Positions 38,674 through 47,019 of a stretch of 64,000 bases of DNA are shown one piece after another. Location: NCBI RefSeq assembly GCF_001682385.1, contig NZ_CP016210.1:1116001-1180000 (forward strand). The letters run 5' to 3'. Each line of letters opens with the position of its first letter. Position 1 is the stretch's first letter. A model generated the notes under the pieces. The model was not told where the DNA came from and ran no database searches. It worked only from the letters and a program-made list of their open reading frames with translations. A program made the translations under genes and the position numbers. The DNA comes from Azoarcus olearius. Its GTDB lineage: Bacteria > Pseudomonadota > Gammaproteobacteria > Burkholderiales > Rhodocyclaceae.

Positions 38674-40197
38674 GTGACAGAGAGCGGTGGAGTGGACGTG
38701 GTGCCGGAGGAGGCGGGGATCGTGGAGCGCGACTTTTCCGCGCTCGACAAGGCGCGCGTGGTCGAGGCCTTGGCGCGGGTGTTGCCGGCAGGCGCCTTGA
38801 TGTTTGAAGCCGAGGATTTGCGGCCTTACGAGTGCGACGGCTTGTCGGCCTACCGCGCGCTGCCGCTGGCGGTGGTGCTGCCGGCCACGGAGGACGAAGT
38901 GGTGGCGGTGCTGACGGTGTGCGCCGAACTCGGCGTGCCGGTGGTCGCGCGCGGCGCCGGCACCGGCTTGTCCGGCGGCGCGCTGCCGCATCGTCACGGC
39001 GTGCTGCTGTCGCTCGCGCGCTTCAACCGCATCCTCCATCTCGATCCGCATGCCCGTACCGCGGTGGTGCAGCCGGGTGTGCGCAACCTCGCGATCTCGG
39101 AGGCGGCGGCGCCTTACGGGCTGTACTACGCGCCCGATCCGTCGTCGCAGATCGCCTGCACCATCGGCGGCAACGTGGCGGAAAACTCCGGCGGCGTGCA
39201 TTGCCTGAAGTACGGCCTGACCGTGCATAACCTGCTGCGGGTGCGAGGGGTGACGATCGAGGGGGAGGTGGTGGAGTTCGGCAGCCATGCGCTCGATACG
39301 GCGGGCTACGACCTGCTGGCCCTGGTCACCGGCTCGGAGGGCATGCTCGCGGTCGTCACCGAGGTGACGGTGCGGCTGACGCCCAAGCCGCAGTTGGCGC
39401 AGTGCGTGCTGGCGGCCTTCGACGACGTGGTCAAGGCGGGGGAGGCGGTGGCGGCCATCATCGCCGCGGGCATCATTCCCGCCGGGCTGGAGATGATGGA
39501 TCAGCCGGCGACCGCCGCGGTGGAGCAGTTCGTCCATGCCGGTTATCCGCTCGATGCACGCGCCATCCTGCTGTGTGAATCCGATGGCACGCCCGAAGAG
39601 GTGGCGGAGGAAATCGTCGCCGTGCGCGCGGTGCTCGAGGCCAGCGGCGCGACGGAGATCCGCGTCTCGCAGGATGAGGCCGAGCGCCTGCGTTTCTGGG
39701 CCGGACGCAAAGCCGCCTTTCCTGCCGCGGGGCGGCTCTCGCCCGACTACTACTGCATGGACGGCACCATCCCGCGCAAGCGCTTGGGCGAAATGCTGGA
39801 GGCGATCCAGGGCATGGAGCAGAAGTACGGTCTTGCCTGCATCAACGTCTTCCACGCCGGGGACGGTAACCTGCATCCGCTGATCCTGTTCGACGCCAAC
39901 CAGCCGGGCGAACTCGAGCGCGCGGAGGCGTTCGGCACCGACATCCTCGAGTTGTCGGTGGCCCTGGGCGGCACGGTGACCGGCGAGCACGGCGTGGGCG
40001 TCGAGAAGATCAACCAGATGTGCAGCCAGTTCGGTGAAGGCGAGCGGCTGCAGTTCTTCCGCCTCAAGGCCGCGTTCGATCCGCTCGGCCTGCTCAACCC
40101 GGGCAAGGCGATTCCCACGCTGCACCGCTGCGCGGAATACGGCCGCATGCGCGTCAGCGGGGGCGCCCTGCCGCATCCCGAACTGCCGCGGTTCTGA
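38674..40197 (+). CDS. glcD: Glycolate oxidase subunit GlcD (FAD-linked)
   Basis: A 507-aa FAD-binding subunit of glycolate dehydrogenase, which oxidises glycolate to glyoxylate and passes electrons via GlcF to the membrane. The PCMH-type FAD domain shows VVARGAGTGLSGGALP and GGNVAENSGG; the C-terminal cap has NVFHAGDGNLHP and GTVTGEHGVGVEK. I chose GTG 38674 because AGGAGG at 38663-38668 sits five bases upstream; GTG 38668 is also open but overlaps that site. Confidence 0.95.
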   Translation: MTESGGVDVVPEEAGIVERDFSALDKARVVEALARVLPAGALMFEAEDLRPYECDGLSAYRALPLAVVLPATEDEVVAVLTVCAELGVPVVARGAGTGLSGGALPHRHGVLLSLARFNRILHLDPHARTAVVQPGVRNLAISEAAAPYGLYYAPDPSSQIACTIGGNVAENSGGVHCLKYGLTVHNLLRVRGVTIEGEVVEFGSHALDTAGYDLLALVTGSEGMLAVVTEVTVRLTPKPQLAQCVLAAFDDVVKAGEAVAAIIAAGIIPAGLEMMDQPATAAVEQFVHAGYPLDARAILLCESDGTPEEVAEEIVAVRAVLEASGATEIRVSQDEAERLRFWAGRKAAFPAAGRLSPDYYCMDGTIPRKRLGEMLEAIQGMEQKYGLACINVFHAGDGNLHPLILFDANQPGELERAEAFGTDILELSVALGGTVTGEHGVGVEKINQMCSQFGEGERLQFFRLKAAFDPLGLLNPGKAIPTLHRCAEYGRMRVSGGALPHPELPRF

Positions 40198-40201
40198 AGC
40201 C

Positions 40202-40348
40202 ATGGGCGACAAGGCCTGGGTGCAATTCCTGTTCGTCGCAGTGCCGGTGCTGTCGCTCGTCGGGGCGTGGCTGGCGCTGCGCGCGGTCGGTGGGCGCAAT
40301 GGGCGCCGGCCGCAAGGCAAACAACAACGTGAGGCGAAAGAGCAATGA
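40202..40348 (+). CDS. Small single-span membrane protein in the glc operon
   Basis: A 48-aa protein four bases after glcD. One hydrophobic segment (QFLFVAVPVLSLVGAWLALRAV, about 8-29) is followed by a basic, Gln/Arg/Lys-rich tail, giving an N-out or hairpin-free single-span topology with a positive cytosolic end. Its stop overlaps the glcE start (ATGA). Tight packing on both sides supports a real gene. It may anchor the soluble GlcD/E/F complex at the membrane; this is inference. Confidence 0.6.
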   Translation: MGDKAWVQFLFVAVPVLSLVGAWLALRAVGGRNGRRPQGKQQREAKEQ

Positions 40349-41406
40349 CGGACATCGTTTCAGCCTGGGCCGATCGCATCCGCGCGGCGGCCGCGGCGGA
40401 TACGCCGCTGCAGTTGCGCGGTGGCGGCACGAAGGCCTTCTATGGCCGGTCTGGCGAGGGCGAGGTGCTCGACCTGAGGGATAACCACGGCGTCGTCAGC
40501 TACGAACCCACCGAGCTGGTGGTCACGGTCCGCGGCGGCACGCCGCTCGCCGAACTCGAAGCCCTGCTCGCCCGTCACGACCAGTTCCTCGCCTTCGAGC
40601 CGCCGGCGTTCGGGCCGGCGGCCACCGTGGGTGGCTGTGTGGCCGCCGGCCTGTCCGGCCCGCGGCGTGCGAGCGCCGGTGCGGTGCGCGACTTCGTGCT
40701 CGGCGCCCGGCTGCTCGACGGGCGCGGCGACGCGCTGTCGTTTGGCGGCCAGGTGATGAAGAACGTGGCCGGCTACGACGTGTCTCGTTTGCTGGCGGGC
40801 AGCCTCGGTACGCTGGGCGTCCTGCTGGAAGTGTCGCTGAAGGTGTTGCCGCGTCCCGCCGCCGAGGCCACGCTGCGTTTTGAATGCGACGAGGCGAGCG
40901 CGATCCAGCGCCTCAACGACTGGGGCGGACAACCGCTGCCGCTGTCGGCCTCCACCTGGCACGACGGCGTGCTGACGGTGCGCCTGTCGGGCGCGAGCGC
41001 AGCGGTCGCTGCCGCCCAGGCGCGGCTGGGCGGCGAACGGCTCGACGAGGCGCTCGCGGCGGCATTCTGGACCAGCATCCGCGAGCACACCGCGCCATGG
41101 TTTGCCGCGAGGCCGCTATGGCGCCTGTCGCTGCCGAGTTCGGCGGCGCCGCTGCGGCTGGCGGGCGAGCAGTTGATCGAATGGGGCGGCGCGCTGCGCT
41201 GGCTGCATACCGACCTGCCCGCGACAGCCGTGCGCGAGCGCGTCGCGCAACTCGGCGGCACTGCGGCGCTCTTCGCCGGCGGCAACCGCAGTGGGGAGGT
41301 CTTTCATCCCCTGCCGGAGCCGCTGCTGCGCATTCATCGCCGCCTGAAGGCCGCATTCGATCCCGCGGGCATCTTCAACCGCGGGCGCCTCTACCAAGGA
41401 CTTTGA
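40345..41406 (+). CDS. glcE: Glycolate oxidase subunit GlcE
   Basis: A 353-aa second FAD-binding (PCMH-type) subunit of glycolate dehydrogenase. Landmarks are LQLRGGGTKAFYG, ATVGGCVAAGLSGPRR and GGQVMKNVAGYDVSRL. Its ATG overlaps the stop of the small membrane protein. glcF follows after 3 bp. Confidence 0.95.
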   Translation: MTDIVSAWADRIRAAAAADTPLQLRGGGTKAFYGRSGEGEVLDLRDNHGVVSYEPTELVVTVRGGTPLAELEALLARHDQFLAFEPPAFGPAATVGGCVAAGLSGPRRASAGAVRDFVLGARLLDGRGDALSFGGQVMKNVAGYDVSRLLAGSLGTLGVLLEVSLKVLPRPAAEATLRFECDEASAIQRLNDWGGQPLPLSASTWHDGVLTVRLSGASAAVAAAQARLGGERLDEALAAAFWTSIREHTAPWFAARPLWRLSLPSSAAPLRLAGEQLIEWGGALRWLHTDLPATAVRERVAQLGGTAALFAGGNRSGEVFHPLPEPLLRIHRRLKAAFDPAGIFNRGRLYQGL

Positions 41407-41409
41407 CGC

Positions 41410-42654
41410 ATGCAGACCCAGCTTGCCGATTTCATCCGCGATACGCCTGAAGGCCGCGAGGCTGACGATATCCTGCGCAAATGCGTGCATTGCGGCTTCT
41501 GCACCGCCACCTGTCCGACCTACCAGTTGCTCGGCGACGAACTGGACGGTCCGCGCGGGCGGATCTACCTGATCAAGCAGTTGCTCGAAGGCCAGCCGGT
41601 GACCGAGAAGACCCGCCTGCACCTCGATCGCTGCCTCACCTGCCGGGCCTGTGAAACCACCTGTCCGTCCGGGGTGCACTACAGCCGGCTGGCGGACATC
41701 GGCCGTCATCTGGTCGAGCAGCGGGTCCCGCGCCGCGGGGCGGATCGCGCCGCGCGCTGGGTGCTGCGCGAACTGGTGCCGCGTGCGGCCGTCTTCGGCG
41801 CCGCGCTGAAGGCGGGCCGCAGCGTGCGTGCGATGCTGCCGGCGACGCTGCGCGACAAGGTGCCCATGGTGCGTGCGCCGGGGCCGTGGCCGCGGCCGCG
41901 TCATGCGCGCCGCATGTACGCGCTGGCAGGGTGCGCGCAACCCGCAATGGCGCCGTCGATCAACGCCGCGACCGCGCGGGTGCTGGACAGCCTCGGCATC
42001 TCGCTGCTGGAGGCGCCCTCCGCCGGATGCTGCGGCGCGGTCCGTTTCCATCTCCACGATCACGATGGCGCGCGCACCGAAGCCCGGCGCAATATCGACG
42101 CCTGGTGGCCGGCGATCGAGGGCGGCGAGGTGGAAGGCCTGGTGATGACCGCATCGGGCTGCGGTGTGCAGGTGAAAGACTACGGGCACCTGCTGCAGCA
42201 CGACGCCGCCTATGCCGCCAAAGCCGCGCGCATCGCCGCGCTGACGCGCGACGTCGCCGAGGTGGTAAGCGCCCAGGAGGCGTCGCTGAAGGCGCTGCTG
42301 CGCAGCAAGACGGGCGGGGAAACGGCGGTTGCCTGGCACGCCCCATGCACGCTGCAGCACGGCCTGAAGATCCGCGGTGCGGTGGAGCAATTGCTGGGTG
42401 CTGCCGGCTTTCGCCTGACCCCGGTGCGCGACGCCCACCTGTGTTGCGGTTCCGCCGGAACGTACTCGCTGCTGCAGCCCGAAATCGCCCAGCAACTGCG
42501 GGAAAACAAGCTCGCGGCGCTCGGCGAAGGCGGTGCGCCACTCATCCTTTCGGCCAATATCGGCTGCATCACCCACTTGCAGGCGGGCACGGCGACCCCC
42601 GTCCGGCACTGGATCGAGGCGATCGACGCGCGGCTCAACGGCTTCCCAATCTGA
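41410..42654 (+). CDS. glcF: Glycolate oxidase iron-sulfur subunit GlcF
   Basis: A 414-aa subunit with two ferredoxin-type [4Fe-4S] motifs, C25xxC28xxC31xxxC35P and C75xxC78xxC81xxxC85P, and two CCG-type domains (AGCCGAVRFH and HLCCGSAGTYS). It carries electrons from the flavin subunits to the respiratory chain. It is the last gene of the locus; the next gene starts 125 bp later behind its own regulatory sites. Confidence 0.96.
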   Translation: MQTQLADFIRDTPEGREADDILRKCVHCGFCTATCPTYQLLGDELDGPRGRIYLIKQLLEGQPVTEKTRLHLDRCLTCRACETTCPSGVHYSRLADIGRHLVEQRVPRRGADRAARWVLRELVPRAAVFGAALKAGRSVRAMLPATLRDKVPMVRAPGPWPRPRHARRMYALAGCAQPAMAPSINAATARVLDSLGISLLEAPSAGCCGAVRFHLHDHDGARTEARRNIDAWWPAIEGGEVEGLVMTASGCGVQVKDYGHLLQHDAAYAAKAARIAALTRDVAEVVSAQEASLKALLRSKTGGETAVAWHAPCTLQHGLKIRGAVEQLLGAAGFRLTPVRDAHLCCGSAGTYSLLQPEIAQQLRENKLAALGEGGAPLILSANIGCITHLQAGTATPVRHWIEAIDARLNGFPI

Positions 42655-42667
42655 GCAGTCGTGGTGC

Positions 42668-42683
42668 TGTGATGCAGGTCACA
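42668..42683 (+). promoter_or_regulatory. CRP/Vfr-like site
   Basis: TGTGA-TGCAGG-TCACA matches the TGTGA-N6-TCACA consensus of CRP-family activators exactly. It lies between glcF and the PP2C gene, 96 bp before the PP2C start, and more plausibly serves that gene than glcF. Confidence 0.65.
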
Positions 42684-42742
42684 AACGGCATCCGGCGGCG
42701 GCTTTTCCGTGACCGGCGGCGGGGCGGGAGGGTGGGGTCATT

Positions 42743-42762
42743 GTTATGATGCGACTCATAAC
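42743..42762 (+). promoter_or_regulatory. Palindromic operator over the -10 of the PP2C gene
   Basis: GTTATGA, six bases, TCATAAC: a perfect 7-bp inverted repeat 17 bp before the ATG. The left arm contains a -10-like TATGAT (42745-42750). A repressor bound here would block transcription of the phosphatase gene. Confidence 0.6.
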
Positions 42763-42779
42763 CAATGATCTAGCCCTCC

Positions 42780-43556
42780 ATGCCGCTGATTGCCGAAACC
42801 TGCGTCGCCCGCCACACCGGGGACAGGAAGGAGCAGCAGGACCGCGTCGCCCTGTTTGCCCATCCCACCGAAACCGGGACCCTGCTGGCCGTGCTCGCCG
42901 ACGGCATGGGCGGCCATTCCGGCGGGGCAATGGCGGCCGAGCAGGTCACGATCAAGGCCAAGCAGAACTTCGAGGCTTTTCAGCCCGCGCATGAAACCGG
43001 CCGCCACTTGCTCCAGAGCATCGTCGATGAGGCGCATGTCGTCATCAAGCTGACCCGCTTCACCAGCGAGCAGGATCCGCACAGCACCGCGGTGGTCTTC
43101 CTGATGCAGCCGGGCAAGGCGGCGTGGGCTCACTGCGGCGATTCGCGCCTGTACCACTTCCGCGGACGCGAACCCTGCTTTCGCACACAGGATCACTCGC
43201 TGGTGGGCGAGATGCTGCGCAAGGGCCGGCTCGACGAAGCCGGCGCGCTCAATCACCCGCAACGCAACGTGCTGCTGTCCTGCCTGGGCAGCGAGCGCGA
43301 ACCGCGTGTCGAGTACGGGGAGACGGACACGCTGATGGCAGGCGACAGCTTCCTGCTGTGTTCCGACGGGCTGTGGTCCTATTTTTCCGACGACGAACTC
43401 GGCCTGGTGGTGGACAACCACCGCCCGCGCGAAGCCGCGCAACTGCTGATCGACCTTGCGCGCAGCCGCGCCGGCGGTTATGGCGACAACATTTCGCTCG
43501 CGCTGATCAAGCTCTCCGATCCCAAGTCCAGCCCCCGCCCCGCGTTCATCGGCTGA
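42780..43556 (+). CDS. PP2C-family Ser/Thr protein phosphatase
   Basis: A 258-aa metal-dependent protein phosphatase. PP2C motifs are ADGMGGHSGG (Asp41), AHCGDSRLYHFR, LLCSDGLWSY and GYGDNISLAL, covering the metal-binding Asp residues. It has no membrane segment. It probably reverses Ser/Thr phosphorylation in the cytosol; the Hanks-type kinase at 25852-27138 is the only such kinase outside the island in this window. Two operator-like sites precede it. Confidence 0.92.
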   Translation: MPLIAETCVARHTGDRKEQQDRVALFAHPTETGTLLAVLADGMGGHSGGAMAAEQVTIKAKQNFEAFQPAHETGRHLLQSIVDEAHVVIKLTRFTSEQDPHSTAVVFLMQPGKAAWAHCGDSRLYHFRGREPCFRTQDHSLVGEMLRKGRLDEAGALNHPQRNVLLSCLGSEREPRVEYGETDTLMAGDSFLLCSDGLWSYFSDDELGLVVDNHRPREAAQLLIDLARSRAGGYGDNISLALIKLSDPKSSPRPAFIG

Positions 43557-43601
43557 GCCCGGCCGGCGCGGAATCAGGGAAATCCCCCATCCGTCTCATG
43601 G

Positions 43602-43629
43602 TTGTACGCAACCGCGTTCCCGGTAATAT
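43602..43629 (+). promoter_or_regulatory. Candidate promoter of the transhydrogenase operon
   Basis: TTGTAC (43602-43607), 16 bp, TAATAT (43624-43629). The -35 box lies inside a GGTTG-TACG-CAACC inverted repeat (43600-43613). The first gene starts about 105 bp downstream behind a strong GGGAGGAG ribosome site. Confidence 0.5.
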
Positions 43630-43734
43630 CCGGCGCAATGCGCGCCGCATCGTCGGAGTCGGGAACAGCAATACCTAACGATCCGATCCGACTGGCGCGC
43701 TTCTTATTTTGAATAAGACCTCCAGGGAGGAGTC

Positions 43735-44856
43735 ATGCCATTGACGATCGGAGTGCCGGCCGAACGGATACCCGGCGAACGCCGGCTGCCCGTGGTGCCG
43801 GATGTGGTGAAGAAGTATCTGGGCCTGGGTGCCCGGGTCGTGATCGAGTCCGGCGCGGGCGTGCCCGCGCACTACCGCGACGAAACCTTTGGCGACGTGA
43901 CCTTGGGCGCCGCCGCCGAGGTGTTCGCGCAGTCGGACATCGTGCTGTGCGTGCAGCCGCCGTCGGCCGAGCATCTGGCTACGATGAAGCCGGGCGCGCT
44001 GCTGATCGGCCTGCTGCAGCCGTGGTCTGACCCCGGGCGCATCAAGCTGCTGCAAGACAAGCAGATCACCGCGTTCGCGATGGAACTGCTGCCGCGCATC
44101 TCGCGCGCGCAGAGCATGGACGTGCTCTCCAGCCAAGCGGCCGTCGCCGGCTACGAGTGCGCGCTGATCGCCGCCGACCATTCGCCGAAGTTCTTCCCCA
44201 TGCTCACCTACGCCGCCGGCACCATCCGCCCGGCCAAGGTGCTGGTGATCGGCGCCGGCGTCGCCGGGCTGCAGGCCATCGCCACCGCGCGCCGCATCGG
44301 CGCCATGGTGGAAGCCTATGACGTGCGCCCCGAAACCCGTGAGCAGATCGAGTCGCTCGGGGCCAAGTTCGTCGATACCGGCGTGTCGGCGGCGGGGTCG
44401 GGCGGCTACGCCCGCGAACTCACCGACGAGGAAAAGGCGAAGCAGGCCGAGCGGCTGGCCAAGGCCGTCGCGCAGTGCGATGCGCTGATCACCACCGCGG
44501 CGATCCCCGGCAAGAAGGCGCCGAAGATCATCACCGCCGACATGATCGCGCGCATGAAGCCGGGCGCGGTCGTCGTCGATATGGCCGCCGAGACCGGTGG
44601 CAACGTCGAAGGCACCGTCGCCGGGGAAAAGACCTGGATCAACGACGTGCTGGTGATCGGCCCTACCCACATCGCCAGCCGCATGCCGGTGCACGCGACC
44701 GAGATGCTCGCCAAGAACCTCTTCAACTTCATCGGCCCCTTCATCAAGGACGGCGCGCTCACGCTCGACTGGGACGACGAAGTGCTGGCGGGCACCTGCC
44801 TCACCCACGCCGGCGAGCTGCGCCACGCCGGTGTCAAAGCCGCCCTCGGCCTGTAA
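43735..44856 (+). CDS. pntAA: NAD(P) transhydrogenase subunit alpha, part 1
   Basis: A 373-aa NAD(H)-binding domain I of the proton-translocating transhydrogenase, which drives NADP+ reduction by NADH with the proton gradient. Landmarks are ERIPGERRLPVVPDVV, the RAQSMDVLSSQ loop, the VLVIGAGVAGLQAI dinucleotide fold and the mobile-loop region around GYARELTDEEKAKQ. The alpha chain is split here, with membrane part in the next gene, as in Rhodospirillum rubrum and many other bacteria. Confidence 0.96.
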   Translation: MPLTIGVPAERIPGERRLPVVPDVVKKYLGLGARVVIESGAGVPAHYRDETFGDVTLGAAAEVFAQSDIVLCVQPPSAEHLATMKPGALLIGLLQPWSDPGRIKLLQDKQITAFAMELLPRISRAQSMDVLSSQAAVAGYECALIAADHSPKFFPMLTYAAGTIRPAKVLVIGAGVAGLQAIATARRIGAMVEAYDVRPETREQIESLGAKFVDTGVSAAGSGGYARELTDEEKAKQAERLAKAVAQCDALITTAAIPGKKAPKIITADMIARMKPGAVVVDMAAETGGNVEGTVAGEKTWINDVLVIGPTHIASRMPVHATEMLAKNLFNFIGPFIKDGALTLDWDDEVLAGTCLTHAGELRHAGVKAALGL

Positions 44857-44869
44857 CGGAGACGCTGCC

Positions 44870-45178
44870 ATGGATGGCTTTACCGCAATCTACATCTTCA
44901 TGCTCGCCGCCTTCACCGGCTACGAGGTCATCTCGCGGGTGCCGGTGATCCTGCACACCCCACTGATGTCGGGCTCGAACTTCGTGCACGGCGTGGTGCT
45001 GGTCGGGGCGATGGTCGTGCTCGGCCACGCCGACCCCGAGAGCCCGCTGCAGCTGGCGATCGGCTTCGTCGCCGTGTTCCTCGGCGCGGCCAACGCCGCC
45101 GGCGGCTACGTGGTGACCGAGCGCATGCTCGCGATGTTCAACAAGAGTGGCAGCAGCAAGAAGGAGGGCGCGCAATGA
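44870..45178 (+). CDS. pntAB: NAD(P) transhydrogenase subunit alpha, part 2 (membrane)
   Basis: A 102-aa membrane subunit with three hydrophobic helices (FTAIYIFMLAAFTGYEVI, FVHGVVLVGAMVVLG, LAIGFVAVFLGAANAAGGYVV) and a basic cytosolic end. With PntB it forms the proton channel. The ATG lies 13 bp after pntAA. The stop overlaps the pntB start (ATGA). Confidence 0.95.
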   Translation: MDGFTAIYIFMLAAFTGYEVISRVPVILHTPLMSGSNFVHGVVLVGAMVVLGHADPESPLQLAIGFVAVFLGAANAAGGYVVTERMLAMFNKSGSSKKEGAQ

Positions 45179-46554
45179 CGGCCAAATGGTTCATCGACGC
45201 GTCCTACTTCGCGGTCGCTGTTGTCTTCATCCTCGCGCTGAAGGCGATGAGTTCGCCGGTGACGGCGCGGCGCGGCATCGTCTGGGGCGGCATCGCCATG
45301 GTGTTCGCGACCCTGGTCACCTTCGCCACCCCCGGGCTGCACAACTTCGGCTGGATGATCGTCGCCATCGTCAGTGGCGCCGCGGTGGCCTGGTGGAGCG
45401 GCAAGACGGTCAAGATGACCGACATGCCGCAGATGGTCGCCATCTACAACGGCATGGGCGGCGGCGCCGCGGCGGCGATCGCGGCGCTGGAATTCGCCCG
45501 CGGCGAAGTGCATGGCCCGGTGGTGACCACGCTCGCAGTGCTCGGCGCGCTGATCGGCTCGGTCGCCTTCTCGGGTTCGTGCATCGCGTTTGCCAAGCTG
45601 CAGGGCATCATGAAGAAGGCCTGGCGGCTGCCGGCGCAGAACGCGGTCAATGTGGTGCTCGCGCTCGTCACCGTGGGCCTGGGCATCGCGATCATCGCCG
45701 CGCCGAGCATCGATCCGGTGCTGGTGATCGTGTTCTTCGTGCTCGCGCTCATCCTCGGCGCGATCCTCACTAGCCCGATCGGCGGCGCCGACATGCCGGT
45801 GGTGATTTCGCTCCTGAACGCCTTCACCGGTCTGGCGGTCGGCTTTGAAGGCTATGTGCTCGGCAACCCGGCGCTGATCGTGGCCGGCATCGTGGTCGGC
45901 GCCTCGGGCACGCTGCTCACCCAGTTGATGGCGAAAGCCATGAACCGGCCGATCTCCAATGTGCTGTTCACGCCGATCAGCGGCGCGGCCAGCGGCGGCG
46001 GCGAGGGCATCGAAGGCACGATGAAGGAGTTCTCCAGCCTCGATGCGGCCTCGGTGATGCGCTACGCCAGCAAGGTCATCATCGTGCCGGGCTACGGCAT
46101 GGCGGTGGCCGGTGCCCAGCACAAGGTGTGGGAGATGGCGCAGCTGCTGGAGGAAGGCGGTGTCGAGGTGGTGTTCGCGATCCACCCGGTCGCGGGCCGC
46201 ATGCCGGGCCACATGAACGTGCTGCTGGCCGAAGCGGGCGTGCCCTACGACAAGATCTTCGACCTGGAGGAGATCAACGCCGACTTCGCGCAGGCCGAGG
46301 TGGCGCTGGTCATCGGTGCCAACGACGTGGTGAATCCGGTGGCGCGCACCGACAAGTCGAGCCCGATCTACGGCATGCCGATCCTGAATGCGGACATGGC
46401 GCAGAACGTGATCGTGGTGAAGCGCGGCAAGGGCGCAGGCTACTCGGGCATCGAGAACGCGCTGTTCTACAAGGACAACTGCCGCATGCTGTACGGCAGT
46501 GCGCAGCAGGCCATCGCCGAGGTCATCACCCACGTGAAGGCGCTCGAAGCCTGA
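45175..46554 (+). CDS. pntB: NAD(P) transhydrogenase subunit beta
   Basis: A 459-aa subunit with a large membrane part (eight or nine hydrophobic segments in the first 270 residues) and a C-terminal NADP(H)-binding domain III with VPGYGMAVAGAQHKV, IHPVAGRMPGHMNVLLAEA, VIGANDVVNP and KRGKGAGYSG. The start overlaps pntAB. Confidence 0.97.
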   Translation: MTAKWFIDASYFAVAVVFILALKAMSSPVTARRGIVWGGIAMVFATLVTFATPGLHNFGWMIVAIVSGAAVAWWSGKTVKMTDMPQMVAIYNGMGGGAAAAIAALEFARGEVHGPVVTTLAVLGALIGSVAFSGSCIAFAKLQGIMKKAWRLPAQNAVNVVLALVTVGLGIAIIAAPSIDPVLVIVFFVLALILGAILTSPIGGADMPVVISLLNAFTGLAVGFEGYVLGNPALIVAGIVVGASGTLLTQLMAKAMNRPISNVLFTPISGAASGGGEGIEGTMKEFSSLDAASVMRYASKVIIVPGYGMAVAGAQHKVWEMAQLLEEGGVEVVFAIHPVAGRMPGHMNVLLAEAGVPYDKIFDLEEINADFAQAEVALVIGANDVVNPVARTDKSSPIYGMPILNADMAQNVIVVKRGKGAGYSGIENALFYKDNCRMLYGSAQQAIAEVITHVKALEA

Positions 46555-46668
46555 GCGTGGCGGGCGCGGCACCCGGCGGTGCCGCGCGCTCTAAAGTCGG
46601 AGGCGACGCGCGCCGTAGACCGTGGCATCCTGACCACCGTGTCTTCCCGCGTGTCGCCCTGCCGGCCG

Positions 46669-47019
46669 ATGTCTCCGCTGCGTTCCATTCTGATCCTGAT
46701 GCTCCCCGCGTCGCTCGCCTGGGCGCAGGCCGTTGCGCCCCAAGCGCCGACGACGCCGGCCGGCGCGGCTGCGCCTGCGGTACCAGCGCCCGCCGCCAAC
46801 GCGCCCAAACCGGCGGATGACTGGCGCGACACCAGCAACTACATCTTCCCCGCGATCGCCAAGACCGTGACCGACATGCAGAACGTCGCCTACGCGATGA
46901 CGCTGCGCGACTACTGCGCCGACCGGCGCGTTCCCGACGACTTCGTGCGTGACCGGCTGAAGCGCTTCAGCGCGATGACCGGGCGCGAGGAAACCTGCCG
47001 CAGCCTGATGGACTACTGA
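46669..47019 (+). CDS. Hypothetical exported protein
   Basis: A 116-aa protein with a signal peptide (MSPLRSILILMLPASLAWAQA), an Ala/Pro-rich linker and a small helical domain with two Cys (LRDYCADRRVPDDFV, TGREETCRSLMDY) that could form a disulfide. The frame opens at 46579, but only ATG 46669 starts directly at the signal peptide. I do not recognise a family. It converges with the GGDEF/EAL gene and overlaps it by 7 bp. Confidence 0.6.
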   Translation: MSPLRSILILMLPASLAWAQAVAPQAPTTPAGAAAPAVPAPAANAPKPADDWRDTSNYIFPAIAKTVTDMQNVAYAMTLRDYCADRRVPDDFVRDRLKRFSAMTGREETCRSLMDY

